NCBI RefSeq assembly: GCF_021166585.1
Contig: NZ_JAJOZE010000003.1
Location: 124,001-188,000 of the forward strand
Reading direction: 5' to 3'
Length of the DNA: 64,000 nt
Source: Metabacillus kandeliae
GTDB taxonomy: Bacteria; Bacillota; Bacilli; Bacillales; Bacillaceae
The notes beneath the pieces were generated by a model. That model was not told the origin of the DNA, made no database searches, and saw only the letters and a program-made list of their open reading frames with translations. The position numbers were made by a program, and so were the translations under genes. Numbering within the stretch: the first letter of the stretch is position 1; the number at the start of each line of letters is the position of its first letter. Shown here in pieces: positions 33,552-42,041 of the stretch.

Positions 33552-34661
33552 TCATCCCTTTGCTGCGTCTTTTAAAGAATTCTCCAAAATGCGTAGTACT
33601 GTTTCTGCTGAAGATTTCATTGGATTGATCCGCAGTCCGGTTTCTTTTAATTCCGGGCGGCTTTCCAGAAAACTTCCGGATACCCGGTAAATCATCGGAA
33701 TTAATTCGAACCGGGATTCGGCTCCAACCGGGTACGTGGCTGCCCCGTGTTTTGAAGCTACTTGAATAACCGATTCTGCCAGCGGTTTTTCCAGCTCTAA
33801 AATGACATTTTTTGATTGAGAATTGGTCATATAAGCTTCTTTGATTCCGTCAAGTTCCCCAGCATTCAGCCTATTGCATAATTCTTCTACTTGTTCATTC
33901 TGGATGGCAAGGGCAACAGGTGCGAGCACCATGCTGCGGAGCAATTCATGTGCTTCATAGCCCTGCACCTGCCCTCCGCCTGAATAATTGCGGTTATGAA
34001 GTTTTTCAATGCCTTCCTTTTTTCCAATCACAATTCCGATTCCTTCCGGCCCCATTAGCTTAAAGCCGGAGAATGTCGAATAATCCGCCCCATACTCAAT
34101 CCCGATTCCCTTCATCTTCATCGCACAGTAATTATCATCCACAACAATCGGCAGATCAGGACGGCACTCTTTCACAAGCTGAATGACCTCTTTTAAATCA
34201 TAGGTATCTGTGGGCTGCTGCCGGGCATGCTGGACATAAAATACCTTTGAATGCTGATTCTCCTTCAGCTTTTTCCGTAAAGCCTCTTTATCATTAAAAT
34301 CAGCAGTCTCCTTCTCCAGCCCCATCAGTCTGAACGTTTCCTTAGTGGTCGTGTACATCGGTGCCGTATGAACGATACAGTAATCTCCTGGTTCCGCGAG
34401 AATACTCAAGATCAAGCGAATGGCTCCAGTTCCGCTTCCTCTTACAAGTGCACATGCCTCCCCATGAAAAGCAGCGGCGAGAACATTCTCTACCCGGGCA
34501 GTCATTAAAGGACGCTTATTTGCCGGATGAAGTCCAACATCTCCTGTGTGAAAAAATTCGTTCTCCTGAAATTCCTTTGTTATTTCATTCACTAATGAAA
34601 ACTGAAGATCTTTTGCTTCGTCTAATGTTCTTTCAGGTAAAATAGATGCTTCATATCTCAT
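33552..34661 (-). CDS. yhfS: YhfS-like PLP-dependent aminotransferase-fold enzyme
   Basis: This 369-residue fold type I PLP protein has Lys201 in STFSGFKLMGPEGIG as the likely Schiff-base lysine and Asp175/176 in PIVVDDNYCAMKM as pyridine ligand. The GSGTGAIRLIL segment (76-86) binds the phosphate. It resembles Cys/Met-metabolism enzymes and aminotransferases, but its reaction is not established. It overlaps the php gene by 11 bp, indicating coupled translation. Confidence 0.87.
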   Translation of the reverse strand: MRYEASILPERTLDEAKDLQFSLVNEITKEFQENEFFHTGDVGLHPANKRPLMTARVENVLAAAFHGEACALVRGSGTGAIRLILSILAEPGDYCIVHTAPMYTTTKETFRLMGLEKETADFNDKEALRKKLKENQHSKVFYVQHARQQPTDTYDLKEVIQLVKECRPDLPIVVDDNYCAMKMKGIGIEYGADYSTFSGFKLMGPEGIGIVIGKKEGIEKLHNRNYSGGGQVQGYEAHELLRSMVLAPVALAIQNEQVEELCNRLNAGELDGIKEAYMTNSQSKNVILELEKPLAESVIQVASKHGAATYPVGAESRFELIPMIYRVSGSFLESRPELKETGLRINPMKSSAETVLRILENSLKDAAKG

Positions 34662-35589
34662 AATCTGCCGTCACCCTTCTTTTGATGCTGAATGCTCTTT
34701 TCGGATTTTTAACAAGCAGTTTTTCCACCGTCTCTTCTGTTACCCCTGCATCTTTCAGCTTTGGAATAAAAGAGCGCAGCACATAATCGTATCCCTGTCC
34801 TCCGTTCTGCTTTAAATGAGACTTTCTCGTCAAATCGGTGGATAAGAGAATTTGATTTTCATAGCCGTTTTCCAAAAACTTCAGAAGCGATGTGAGGCGA
34901 TCCTGATCGCTGCGGTAATTCTCCTTCCCAACAGTATCAAGCGCCACAAATGCCCCTGATTTGAGAACTTCTAATACGATTTCGTCCCTCTCATTCAAGT
35001 CCTGATGCCCAATAATGACTTGCTCTAAAGGGAGATTTTCCTTTGAAAATAAATTCACTTGCTGCAAGGCATGAGTTCCAAGCGTTGTATGGGTGGAGAG
35101 CGGAAGCCCCGTTTCTTTTGCTGCCGCAATTGCCCCATAGAATAGCTCGATTTCAATTTCTTTAAATTCATTGAGGCTTGAGCCAATTTCTCCAATGACC
35201 CCCGGTTTAATCCCAGTCCCTTCTATCCCATCCTGAATTTCACTGATCATCCATTCAGCAAACTGCTCCCGCTTCCAGAAATTTTTTTCATCCGGAATAA
35301 AGGGATCCTTATAGCAGCCTGTTGCTGCAATAATATGAAGTCCTGTTCTGCTGCTGATTTCCTTCAGCTTCTTAACATCCCTTCCCATACCGCTATTCGT
35401 CATTTCAATAACAGCCTGACCTCCGCAAGCGGCAAAACCTGTTAAATCTTTTATGACGGCTTCTGTATCCTGAAGGCATGTATCCCGGTTTCCTTTAATC
35501 CTGCTTAAATCCACATATAAGTGTTCATGGCAAGCGCAGATCCCCATCTCCTCCGGATTGATTCTTCCGTTCACAGTTTGGATGTACAT
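34651..35589 (-). CDS. php: Phosphotriesterase homology protein (Php/YhfV)
   Basis: This 312-residue amidohydrolase-superfamily barrel has metal ligands His21 and His23 in CHEHLYVD, Glu134 in GVIGEIGSS (Glu replaces the carbamylated Lys of true phosphotriesterases, as in E. coli PHP), His167, His195 in IIGHQDLN and Asp252 in LLSTDLTRKSH. It probably hydrolyses a lactone, ester or phospho-compound in the yhf pathway; activity on organophosphates is not implied. It lies between yhfT and yhfS with 12-bp spacing to yhfT. Confidence 0.88.
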   Translation of the reverse strand: MYIQTVNGRINPEEMGICACHEHLYVDLSRIKGNRDTCLQDTEAVIKDLTGFAACGGQAVIEMTNSGMGRDVKKLKEISSRTGLHIIAATGCYKDPFIPDEKNFWKREQFAEWMISEIQDGIEGTGIKPGVIGEIGSSLNEFKEIEIELFYGAIAAAKETGLPLSTHTTLGTHALQQVNLFSKENLPLEQVIIGHQDLNERDEIVLEVLKSGAFVALDTVGKENYRSDQDRLTSLLKFLENGYENQILLSTDLTRKSHLKQNGGQGYDYVLRSFIPKLKDAGVTEETVEKLLVKNPKRAFSIKRRVTADYEI

Positions 35590-35601
35590 ACTTCCACTCC
35601 T

Positions 35602-36897
35602 TTATTGCGGCGGCGTATAAAGCCCTAATAAAACCAAGATATTTCCCAATATTCCGACTGCTATAGCCCCAATCGGCCCGACTGCCATACGAACGATCGG
35701 ACGCCCTGCTGCTTCATTTAATAAATAGAATCCCGCAATCCCGAAGAAACCAAGCCCTGGGACAATGGCATTAGCAGCATTCGCTCCCCCGACTAACAGT
35801 GCCACCTCCAGAACGCGTGTCATTGCTGTCCGGATGTTTTCTCCAGATGCCCTGATTCCAGGATAACGGTCCAGAAGCTTTGCGAGCTGTGTCAGCAGCT
35901 GAATCTCAAGGAAAATAATAATGGCGCCGGCAATAATGGCAACAACGATATTTGGCGAAAAAAGACCAGCGGCAAAAACGAAGGTAAAACCAACCGGGCC
36001 ATATACGCCTGTTGCAATGGCCGTGCTGGCAATCAGCGGGACAAATCCAATCGCCTTAGCTAAAGCTGCAAATCCGCCCTCGGCCACCTTCCCTTTTGCC
36101 AATAGACTTAATGAGATCGGATCACCGGCAATCAACAGCAAATGTGTAGCTGCCGCAATCAGCGCTCCGCTGATCATAAGCACCCAAGCATATTTTTTAA
36201 TCTTCAGGACCCTGTCCGTAAAGAGCGTAGCGAGTGTTGACAGATTTTGTTCCTCCGATTTTTCCCTCATGGCAAAAGCAATTAAAAACACCATGCCGAC
36301 AATCAAAGCGATACCTTCCGGGCTCAGAACAAGAGGAGAACCATTAATGGAAAGCAGCTTTTCTGTATTAACGAAAACAATCAGCTGTCTTGCAAGAGCA
36401 GCCACCACAAACGCAAGAATTCCCTTTTTCAAAGTGAATTGAAGAGCGATCGCGATCGCTGGGAATACCATGAACGAAACAACAACCGGCTCACCGATTT
36501 TATTAAATCCGTCAATAAAGTTCAGCGGGAGCATTTTAAACGCATTTACTACTGCCTGCAGACCAAAATAAATGCCTGCCCCGTATAATCCGCCAAGTGC
36601 CCCGGCAATGACAGTAGAGAATTTGCCCCGTTTAAAGGCAAGCCCGATAATATCAGTTCCAAGAAGGATGCTGTGTATCAGCAATATGCTCCCTGAAATG
36701 GATATTGGAATCCCAAATCCGATCACCAGTCCAAAGCTCATCGCAAACGCCGTTACCCCTAATTCCTTCCGGCTCATGCGGCCTTCCAGATTCTCAGGCA
36801 CAATCGGCCTTATCCCATCATTGAAGACAGCGATCCCCAAGTTCGCCATCACCGCAGTTAAAACCCCAATCGCAATTAACAATACCGCTTCCAGCAT
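35602..36897 (-). CDS. yhfT: YhfT-like membrane transporter
   Basis: This 431-residue highly hydrophobic protein has 10-12 membrane segments and Gly-rich helices (GALGGLYGAGIYFG, VGGANAANAIVPGLGFFGIAG). It belongs with YhfT, an uncharacterised permease-like family encoded in yhf operons. It is the only transporter of the set, so it most likely imports the operon substrate. Together with the small YhfU it may form a two-part carrier. Function is inferred from context. Confidence 0.87.
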   Translation of the reverse strand: MLEAVLLIAIGVLTAVMANLGIAVFNDGIRPIVPENLEGRMSRKELGVTAFAMSFGLVIGFGIPISISGSILLIHSILLGTDIIGLAFKRGKFSTVIAGALGGLYGAGIYFGLQAVVNAFKMLPLNFIDGFNKIGEPVVVSFMVFPAIAIALQFTLKKGILAFVVAALARQLIVFVNTEKLLSINGSPLVLSPEGIALIVGMVFLIAFAMREKSEEQNLSTLATLFTDRVLKIKKYAWVLMISGALIAAATHLLLIAGDPISLSLLAKGKVAEGGFAALAKAIGFVPLIASTAIATGVYGPVGFTFVFAAGLFSPNIVVAIIAGAIIIFLEIQLLTQLAKLLDRYPGIRASGENIRTAMTRVLEVALLVGGANAANAIVPGLGFFGIAGFYLLNEAAGRPIVRMAVGPIGAIAVGILGNILVLLGLYTPPQ

Positions 36898-36927
36898 AAA
36901 TATCCCCCTTCTCCATCCCCTGTTTTT

Positions 36928-37287
36928 CTATTTTGCAAGCAGAGCCTTTACTATGAATTTCACTGCCGACTCTTTATGATCTCCCGTAAAACCGAAAGCC
37001 TTTGCCCCCTGGCTAACTGCCTCCTGAACCTTGCTTTCTTCCGGTGGCTTGCCCGGCATTGACACGGTAGCGCAGGCTGGCTTCCCAATAAGGGCAATGG
37101 CCATTGCCAACGCTCCGCCGCCTCCTGTATGACACGCTCCAATATAGTAATCTGCCTGGCCTGACTTCACCGCCATCGCTGCGTCTAAATCTGATTTCAC
37201 CTCAGTTTGGATGGCGCCGCTGCCAGCCTCCTTCACCAATGCTTCAATTTCTTTCTTTTCCACCTGTCCCCCGATCACTACCTTCAT
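36928..37287 (-). CDS. yhfU: YhfU-like small protein (DUF2620)
   Basis: This 119-residue protein begins MKVVIGGQVEKKEIEALVK and contains a Gly-rich loop GACHTGGGGALAMAIA (about 54-69) and GKPACATVSMPGKPP. The alpha/beta look with an N-terminal strand and a nucleotide- or phosphate-binding-type loop resembles small PTS IIB-like proteins, but no active Cys is obvious. Its ATG overlaps the yhfY stop as ATGA. It precedes yhfT by 30 bp and probably works with it. Confidence 0.85.
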   Translation of the reverse strand: MKVVIGGQVEKKEIEALVKEAGSGAIQTEVKSDLDAAMAVKSGQADYYIGACHTGGGGALAMAIALIGKPACATVSMPGKPPEESKVQEAVSQGAKAFGFTGDHKESAVKFIVKALLAK

Positions 37288-37646
37288 CCCAATCCCTCTC
37301 TCTTCTCGTTATTTAAAGCGCTTACAAAATGCATTAATAAAAATTGCTTCTCCTCTTCTGGAAAGCCGGGCATCTTGGCCTCTATCCAGTTCACCTTTTC
37401 TTCCGCTTCTGATAAATGGAACGATTGCCGTATTTCAGCCATCATTTCCTCTGGAGGGCCTTCCATTGCCTCTTTTCGCTCGTGCCTAGTAATCGCCATA
37501 GCGAGATGGGTCACAAGCATGGCGTATGATTCCTCCTGATCCGGCTTAATAAAACGGTCAATGGCCGATTCGCAGATCTCCTTTGACAGGTGTGTAATGG
37601 CCTTGTTTTCATATAAAATCTCAAGACGCTTTTTCAAAGATGACAC
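37284..37646 (-). CDS. yhfY: YhfY-like PRD-domain protein
   Basis: This all-helical protein of about 120 residues consists of a single PTS-regulation domain. Conserved His-containing helices are present (VTHLAMAITRHERKEAM, and FLLMHFVSALNNEKR near the end). A GTG start at 37646 after AAAGGGGG is chosen; the frame is open to 37691 but would then overlap yhfZ. A lone PRD without a DNA-binding domain suggests that PTS phosphorylation is relayed to the pathway, perhaps to YhfZ. That link is inference. Confidence 0.82.
   Translation of the reverse strand: MSSLKKRLEILYENKAITHLSKEICESAIDRFIKPDQEESYAMLVTHLAMAITRHERKEAMEGPPEEMMAEIRQSFHLSEAEEKVNWIEAKMPGFPEEEKQFLLMHFVSALNNEKREGLG
37313..37326 (-). promoter_or_regulatory. 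Candidate cre box inside yhfY
   Basis: TTAAAGCGCTTACA matches the cre pattern with one deviation (second base). It lies in the last codons of yhfY, 26 bp before the yhfU start, where a CcpA roadblock would reduce expression of the downstream enzymes and transporter. Confidence 0.55.
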
Positions 37647-37659
37647 ATGCTTTCCCCCT

Positions 37660-38583
37660 TTAATAACTCGGAATCCTCTCTCCTCTTTCAACTTCCTGCT
37701 GGATTTTTAGAATTTTTTCAGAATCCAGCAAATTGGACAAATACTGGATCTTTTTATTACTTGCGTGGACAACAAGCACTGCGTTGCTCATTTCCTTATC
37801 CATATGCCTTGCCTTTTCTGATGCAAGCGAAGTAATGTGAAAACGGCTTTTATCAATTTCATCCACGTTCCAAACCATCGCATCAATCTTATTCGCCTTC
37901 AGGTTCTCTAACAAATGCATGTAATTCAGCTGAACCATCTCTACCTTTTTTCCCTCTGTTTCAGCCAATGTCAAAGCATGCTGATCCGTTGAAAAGCTAT
38001 CCACCCCTACTTTCATTCCATCCTCCAGCCTTTCTTTTACATCAGAAAAAATCAGAGCATGCTGTGTAACATAAGTGGACACACCCATCTCCTTTACAAT
38101 CAGGAGATCCTTATTCTGCTCACAAGCCTCCTCCGCTGCAAACCTCGAAACCACTGCAAAGTCATAACGGCCCTCCAGAACATTAGCCACCCTTACCTGG
38201 GCTCCTCTCATAAACGCCACATGCAATGGAAGATCAATCTGACTGAATTCTTCATGCAAAGCTGTTGCCAGCCCTTCATATTTCTTTGAATAAGGAAGCG
38301 GCATAACACCAACAAGGTTTGAAACTCCTCCATAATTCAAAAGAAGAGGAACATTTTTCATTCGAAGAAAGGTCCCTAAATGGCCTCTCGACTCCAGCTT
38401 GATACAGTCCGTTTCCTCCATCTTTTTCAGCACACTCTGAATCGTACCTCTTCCCACGGCATATTTTTCAGCCAGCTCATTAATTTTAGGAACCCGCTCA
38501 CCTACTTCCACAAACAGCAGCTCCTCCGCTACCTTACGCATGACCATGCCGCTTTTTGAGTAGAGATCTTGTAAGATATTCAT
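37660..38583 (-). CDS. yhfZ: YhfZ-like GntR-type regulator with ligand-binding domain
   Basis: This protein of about 307 residues has an N-terminal winged helix at about 25-75 (RVPKINELAEKYAVGRGTIQ) and a long C-terminal domain with the two-lobed pattern of substrate-binding proteins (GVMPLPYSKKYEGL, RYDFAVVSRFAAEE). It probably senses the pathway ligand and controls the operon of which it is the first gene. ATG at 38583 follows GAAAGGACATAAC; the longer frame start at 38628 lacks a ribosome site. It ends 13 bp before the yhfY start. Confidence 0.87.
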   Translation of the reverse strand: MNILQDLYSKSGMVMRKVAEELLFVEVGERVPKINELAEKYAVGRGTIQSVLKKMEETDCIKLESRGHLGTFLRMKNVPLLLNYGGVSNLVGVMPLPYSKKYEGLATALHEEFSQIDLPLHVAFMRGAQVRVANVLEGRYDFAVVSRFAAEEACEQNKDLLIVKEMGVSTYVTQHALIFSDVKERLEDGMKVGVDSFSTDQHALTLAETEGKKVEMVQLNYMHLLENLKANKIDAMVWNVDEIDKSRFHITSLASEKARHMDKEMSNAVLVVHASNKKIQYLSNLLDSEKILKIQQEVERGERIPSY

Positions 38584-38600
38584 GTTATGTCCTTTCAATA

Positions 38601-38614
38601 TACAGTTTTCTGTA
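38601..38614. promoter_or_regulatory. Inverted repeat upstream of yhfZ, candidate operator
   Basis: TACAGTTTTCTGTA is a 5-bp inverted repeat with a four-base centre, 17 bp upstream of the yhfZ ATG. It is a likely place for autoregulation by YhfZ. No clear promoter could be assigned around it. Confidence 0.45.
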
Positions 38615-38683
38615 CTTTGTATTTTCATGCTAACATATAGAACAAATTAGTTGCAATGTATTCTGAAAACTTTTTAGTGCAAA

Positions 38684-38720
38684 TAAAAAGAACAGGCCCT
38701 TAAATAAGGAACCTGTTCTT
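38684..38720 (-). terminator. Intrinsic terminator of the small gene at 38728
   Basis: AAGAACAGG and CCTGTTCTT pair perfectly around a 14-base loop that can extend the stem. Leftward RNA then reads UUUUUAUUU. It lies 8 bp after the stop codon of the small gene. Confidence 0.85.
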
Positions 38721-38727
38721 ATTGAAA

Positions 38728-38913
38728 TTAATTCTTTGTAGCACCATCAAACAAAATATTAAAATGGAAATCTTCACCGTTATAAGTACCGCCGATGTAA
38801 ATATGTTTATCCTCGCTGGTTACTTTAGTCAGGAACGAATCATACTCATCCAGCACCTTAACGTCTAGTGCTGTACCACTGCTATAATCATAGGTTCCAG
38901 TAATCTTCTGCAT
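38728..38913 (-). CDS. Small hypothetical protein
   Basis: This 61-residue acidic protein (MQKITGTYDYSSGTALDVKV at its start) is beta-rich in pattern, with many Thr, Tyr and Asp. An AGGAAAG sequence lies about 10 bp upstream, and a strong terminator directly follows, which supports a real gene. I recognise no family. It is monocistronic between the yhf operon promoter and the CoiA-like gene. Confidence 0.6.
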   Translation of the reverse strand: MQKITGTYDYSSGTALDVKVLDEYDSFLTKVTSEDKHIYIGGTYNGEDFHFNILFDGATKN

Positions 38914-39034
38914 TGGAAATTGCTTTCCTGGTAATCTAATAAAAGGTGGTTTCCTTTTATGCTGATGAACCTATAAATATTATTAACCTTGCATGTATTT
39001 TACTTATAATCGAGAGAATCCTATATAATAATTT

Positions 39035-39061
39035 AAGCCAGCCTGGATTCCAGGCTGGCTT
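39035..39061. terminator. Strong hairpin, terminator of the CoiA-like gene
   Basis: AAGCCAGCCTGG and CCAGGCTGGCTT form a perfect 12-bp stem with a three-base loop. Leftward RNA continues UUAAAUUAUU. It lies 75 bp beyond the stop of the gene at 39136. Confidence 0.75.
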
Positions 39062-39135
39062 ATTGATTAGCAGTAAAGTTTAATATTTTCAATATTTCAT
39101 TACTTAAGCTAAGCTATTTTCACAAGCACCAAAAA

Positions 39136-40767
39136 CTATTCTCGAATACTCAGCTCAATCTTTTTCTTTAATTCTTTTTTCAATGTTTTCACATAAAATT
39201 CCAAGAAATTCTTTATCGGATGCTTTACGAGGTTATTATGTTGATTAAAGGAGACTTCAGAATTCTTCATGTAAGCGATAATTTTTTGTAACGATACAAC
39301 AAGGGCATCATCTGATTGGTTTTCTTTTATCCACTTCAAGATCACCTTCCGCCAATACTGCATATCGCCACCGATAAAGAGTTCTCCCGTGATCGGCTGG
39401 GAAAGCAATAATTCTCGTATCTTCTCTTTTTTCTCCTTATCTATTTTATCTGCTTTAACATTCGTGGCTGCAGTAGAAGCTTTTTGATAGGTATAGCTGC
39501 TATAAGGGTTTGGACTCTTAGATTCGTGGTTCCACTGGTTTGGATGAACCTCGATAGGTCTTAAAGCTGCTCTTCTCATCGTTTCTTGAGCTTCTCTTTC
39601 CAATCCCTCATCTTGCAATTCGTTGTCTCTCTGCCTTTGTTCTAACCTTTCTTCCTCGTCAGCTTTTACCCAAGCGTTCTGCTTTTCTTGCTCTATTTGT
39701 ATTCTTTTTTCTTCTGCCCTCATTCGTTCTTGTTCTTCCCTCAGCCTCTGATGTTCTTGCTCAAACATCCTTCTCCTTTCTATTATTTTTCTCAGAAACT
39801 CTTTTCTACTCTCATCATCATTCTCCTTTGAAAGGACAAAATGATTTTGATCAGCATTTACCGTTAATGCTTTTGCGAGGGGAACTTCTGAAGATGATAA
39901 TTTATAAAAAGTGATCGTTCGTTCATGTTGGGATAGTTGGATAAAGCGAAAAATCGTACATAAACGATTATATATATCTACATAGGCAATGTTACGAGTA
40001 TCAAATTCGTCTCTATTCGACCTAGTTTCTGTTACGAAAAATTCCAGTAACTCTCCTCTAACATTTTCATGAAGGAATGTATCCCACAATTCATCTTCAC
40101 GTGCTTTACTAGTTACATGGCTTTCAGCCGTAAGAAGTGTACCTTTATTCGTTTCTTCCAAATAAGAAAGCCAGCTATAATCTACAAATGAAAAGGGCTT
40201 AAAGCCTTCTTCTTTATAAGTTTTCATTCTCTTTGATAAGTGGCGGGCGTAGCTGCCTGAGGTTAGCCCTTGATCAATTGCTGTAAAGTAATCAATTGCC
40301 CAGCGTTCCTCTGAGTTAGGAAACTTTATAATAAAGTCCGGAATAAACGAAAGCTTCTTTTTATAATGATATCCTCGCTCAATCACAACATCATAAGGTT
40401 TTAGCTCTCCTTCTAATATCTCTTTAAAAATAGTGAGACCAATATTTTTTTTAGAATGATTCTCAAGTTTAGAAACATGCTTTTCATACGTTCTGGTATT
40501 TTCAGAATAAGAGCATTCACTTTCATCAATGTGGCGAAAATAGAAAGGACGTCCTTCATCTTTCGTTAAATTCATGTTTACTGGCTTGTTGCAGCATAAG
40601 CAAGTAAACGCACTCTTCTTGGAAAAAACACGATAATGATCCTCTAACCAGTGCTTAACTTCTGATCGTGTTAAATTTTGTTGTTCTAGTTCTCTTCTTT
40701 TCAACTCAATATCAAAAACGGAATTATGTAGGTAGGCTGAATCCATGCTATTTATCATCCTTTCCAA
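39136..40767 (-). CDS. CoiA-like protein with zinc finger and charged helical tail
   Basis: This 543-residue protein resembles the competence/nuclease-related CoiA group. A treble-clef type zinc site is visible (CLCCNKPVNMN near 57, then FRHIDESECSYSE near 97). A PD-(D/E)xK-like core follows: IPDFIIKFPNSEERWAIDYF near 163-182. From about 330 to 400 the protein is extremely charged (runs of E, R, Q), predicting a long helix or coiled coil, then a C-terminal helical domain. CoiA acts on DNA taken up during transformation, but this longer form is encoded beside a dynamin stump and may belong to a defence or mobile function. Confidence in the family is moderate. Confidence 0.65.
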   Translation of the reverse strand: MERMINSMDSAYLHNSVFDIELKRRELEQQNLTRSEVKHWLEDHYRVFSKKSAFTCLCCNKPVNMNLTKDEGRPFYFRHIDESECSYSENTRTYEKHVSKLENHSKKNIGLTIFKEILEGELKPYDVVIERGYHYKKKLSFIPDFIIKFPNSEERWAIDYFTAIDQGLTSGSYARHLSKRMKTYKEEGFKPFSFVDYSWLSYLEETNKGTLLTAESHVTSKAREDELWDTFLHENVRGELLEFFVTETRSNRDEFDTRNIAYVDIYNRLCTIFRFIQLSQHERTITFYKLSSSEVPLAKALTVNADQNHFVLSKENDDESRKEFLRKIIERRRMFEQEHQRLREEQERMRAEEKRIQIEQEKQNAWVKADEEERLEQRQRDNELQDEGLEREAQETMRRAALRPIEVHPNQWNHESKSPNPYSSYTYQKASTAATNVKADKIDKEKKEKIRELLLSQPITGELFIGGDMQYWRKVILKWIKENQSDDALVVSLQKIIAYMKNSEVSFNQHNNLVKHPIKNFLEFYVKTLKKELKKKIELSIRE

Positions 40768-40945
40768 CCTTTTAGCCTAAAGGATAATTATACCATTGTG
40801 ATAAATTATTTCCTTAACGATAGAGTCATAAAGTGATTAACAATAATATCATTTATTTTTTTCCTCATTCCTGGGTACATAGTGTACTGTCTTCAAAGTG
40901 TACATAGTAATTTTTAGAACTATAAATTGAAATCTTAGGTTAGTC

Positions 40946-41881
40946 TTACTTAACATTTAAGAGTTTTGTATCAATTAGTGCGGAAAGATGATCTGCAATA
41001 TCAATAAGTGGAAGTATTACTGTCATATCTTTTTGTGAGAAATAGTTTTTCTTTAAAATAGATTTTCTTGCTATTTTTATTAATCTTGAAATCATTGGCA
41101 TTCTGTAGACTTGTTTGCGTCTTCTTTTCAACTCATACTCTAATAATGTTGTTGTTGATGTTAATTCTAAAATTAATGCTTTAGCAGGTTCGTATACCTT
41201 TACTTTTAATTCATCTAATTCTTTAATTTCCTCTTTTAACTTTGGCATAATCAAATTAATTTCATTCATGCTTTTTTCAAGTTCTTCTATTTTTTTATTT
41301 GCATTTTTATGACTTAACCAACCGGTTATTGCTATCGCTGGAATAGCAAAAAGTCCACCTAAGACAGCAGTACCTGCTAATATTCCTCCACCACCAGCAG
41401 CTAATGCTCCTCCCCCAAACCATGCTAAGGTAGAATTTGTAGCTGCTACGCCACTTAATCCCCCAATCCAAGCTCCTGTTGAAGCAAATCCTAAGTTTGA
41501 TACTAATGCCCATGCGCCCACAGCTGTTCCCAGCCCAGCAGACAAACCTCCTGAAGCATATAAGGCTGCATGAGCGGAGGATAAGGTATTATTTATATGA
41601 GTTAATTTTGTAGAATTTGACCTCATTCCATTTGATCTTTCAACTTCTACAAAATTTGAATTCATTATATGCTTTGTAAACACTCTCATCTTTTTTAGGG
41701 ATTTTACAGACAGGACCTTTTGTTTAATTAGAGTTTCAAATGTGCTATTTAGTTCCTCTTTTTTCATTTCAGCTTCATCAAAGAGCTTCTTATATCTAGC
41801 GTAAAGTTCATTATAAAGGATTACTTTTTCTTCAACTCTTCCAGCAGCACCAAAAGTCACGAGGTTCACAAACCAATTCAT
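40946..41881 (-). CDS. Gly-rich membrane-associated coiled-coil protein
   Basis: This 311-residue protein has three parts. A charged helical N-terminal part (to about 100) comes first, then a strongly hydrophobic Gly/Ala-rich middle (about 105-190, with GGLSAGLGTAVGAWALVS and FGGGALAAGGGGILAGTAVL), which could insert into membranes, then a coiled-coil segment (about 193-235) with a basic end. It has no signal peptide. It lies 160 bp downstream of a dynamin-like GTPase fragment in the same direction. Dynamin-like GTPases often come with coiled-coil/hydrophobic partners, so it was probably the partner of that GTPase. The family is not recognised. Confidence 0.6.
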   Translation of the reverse strand: MNWFVNLVTFGAAGRVEEKVILYNELYARYKKLFDEAEMKKEELNSTFETLIKQKVLSVKSLKKMRVFTKHIMNSNFVEVERSNGMRSNSTKLTHINNTLSSAHAALYASGGLSAGLGTAVGAWALVSNLGFASTGAWIGGLSGVAATNSTLAWFGGGALAAGGGGILAGTAVLGGLFAIPAIAITGWLSHKNANKKIEELEKSMNEINLIMPKLKEEIKELDELKVKVYEPAKALILELTSTTTLLEYELKRRRKQVYRMPMISRLIKIARKSILKKNYFSQKDMTVILPLIDIADHLSALIDTKLLNVK

Positions 41882-42041
41882 AAATTGTCTTCTCCCATTT
41901 CCTCTTTATATTAGGTTAAATATAGTAAAAAAATATCATATTACTTACTAAAAATTCTAGCTATATAGGTAAAAAAGATTATTATAATGTTTTTAGCAAC
42001 AGGAAAGACTATGGCCAGATTGAAGCGGTTTTTTAATTTAT

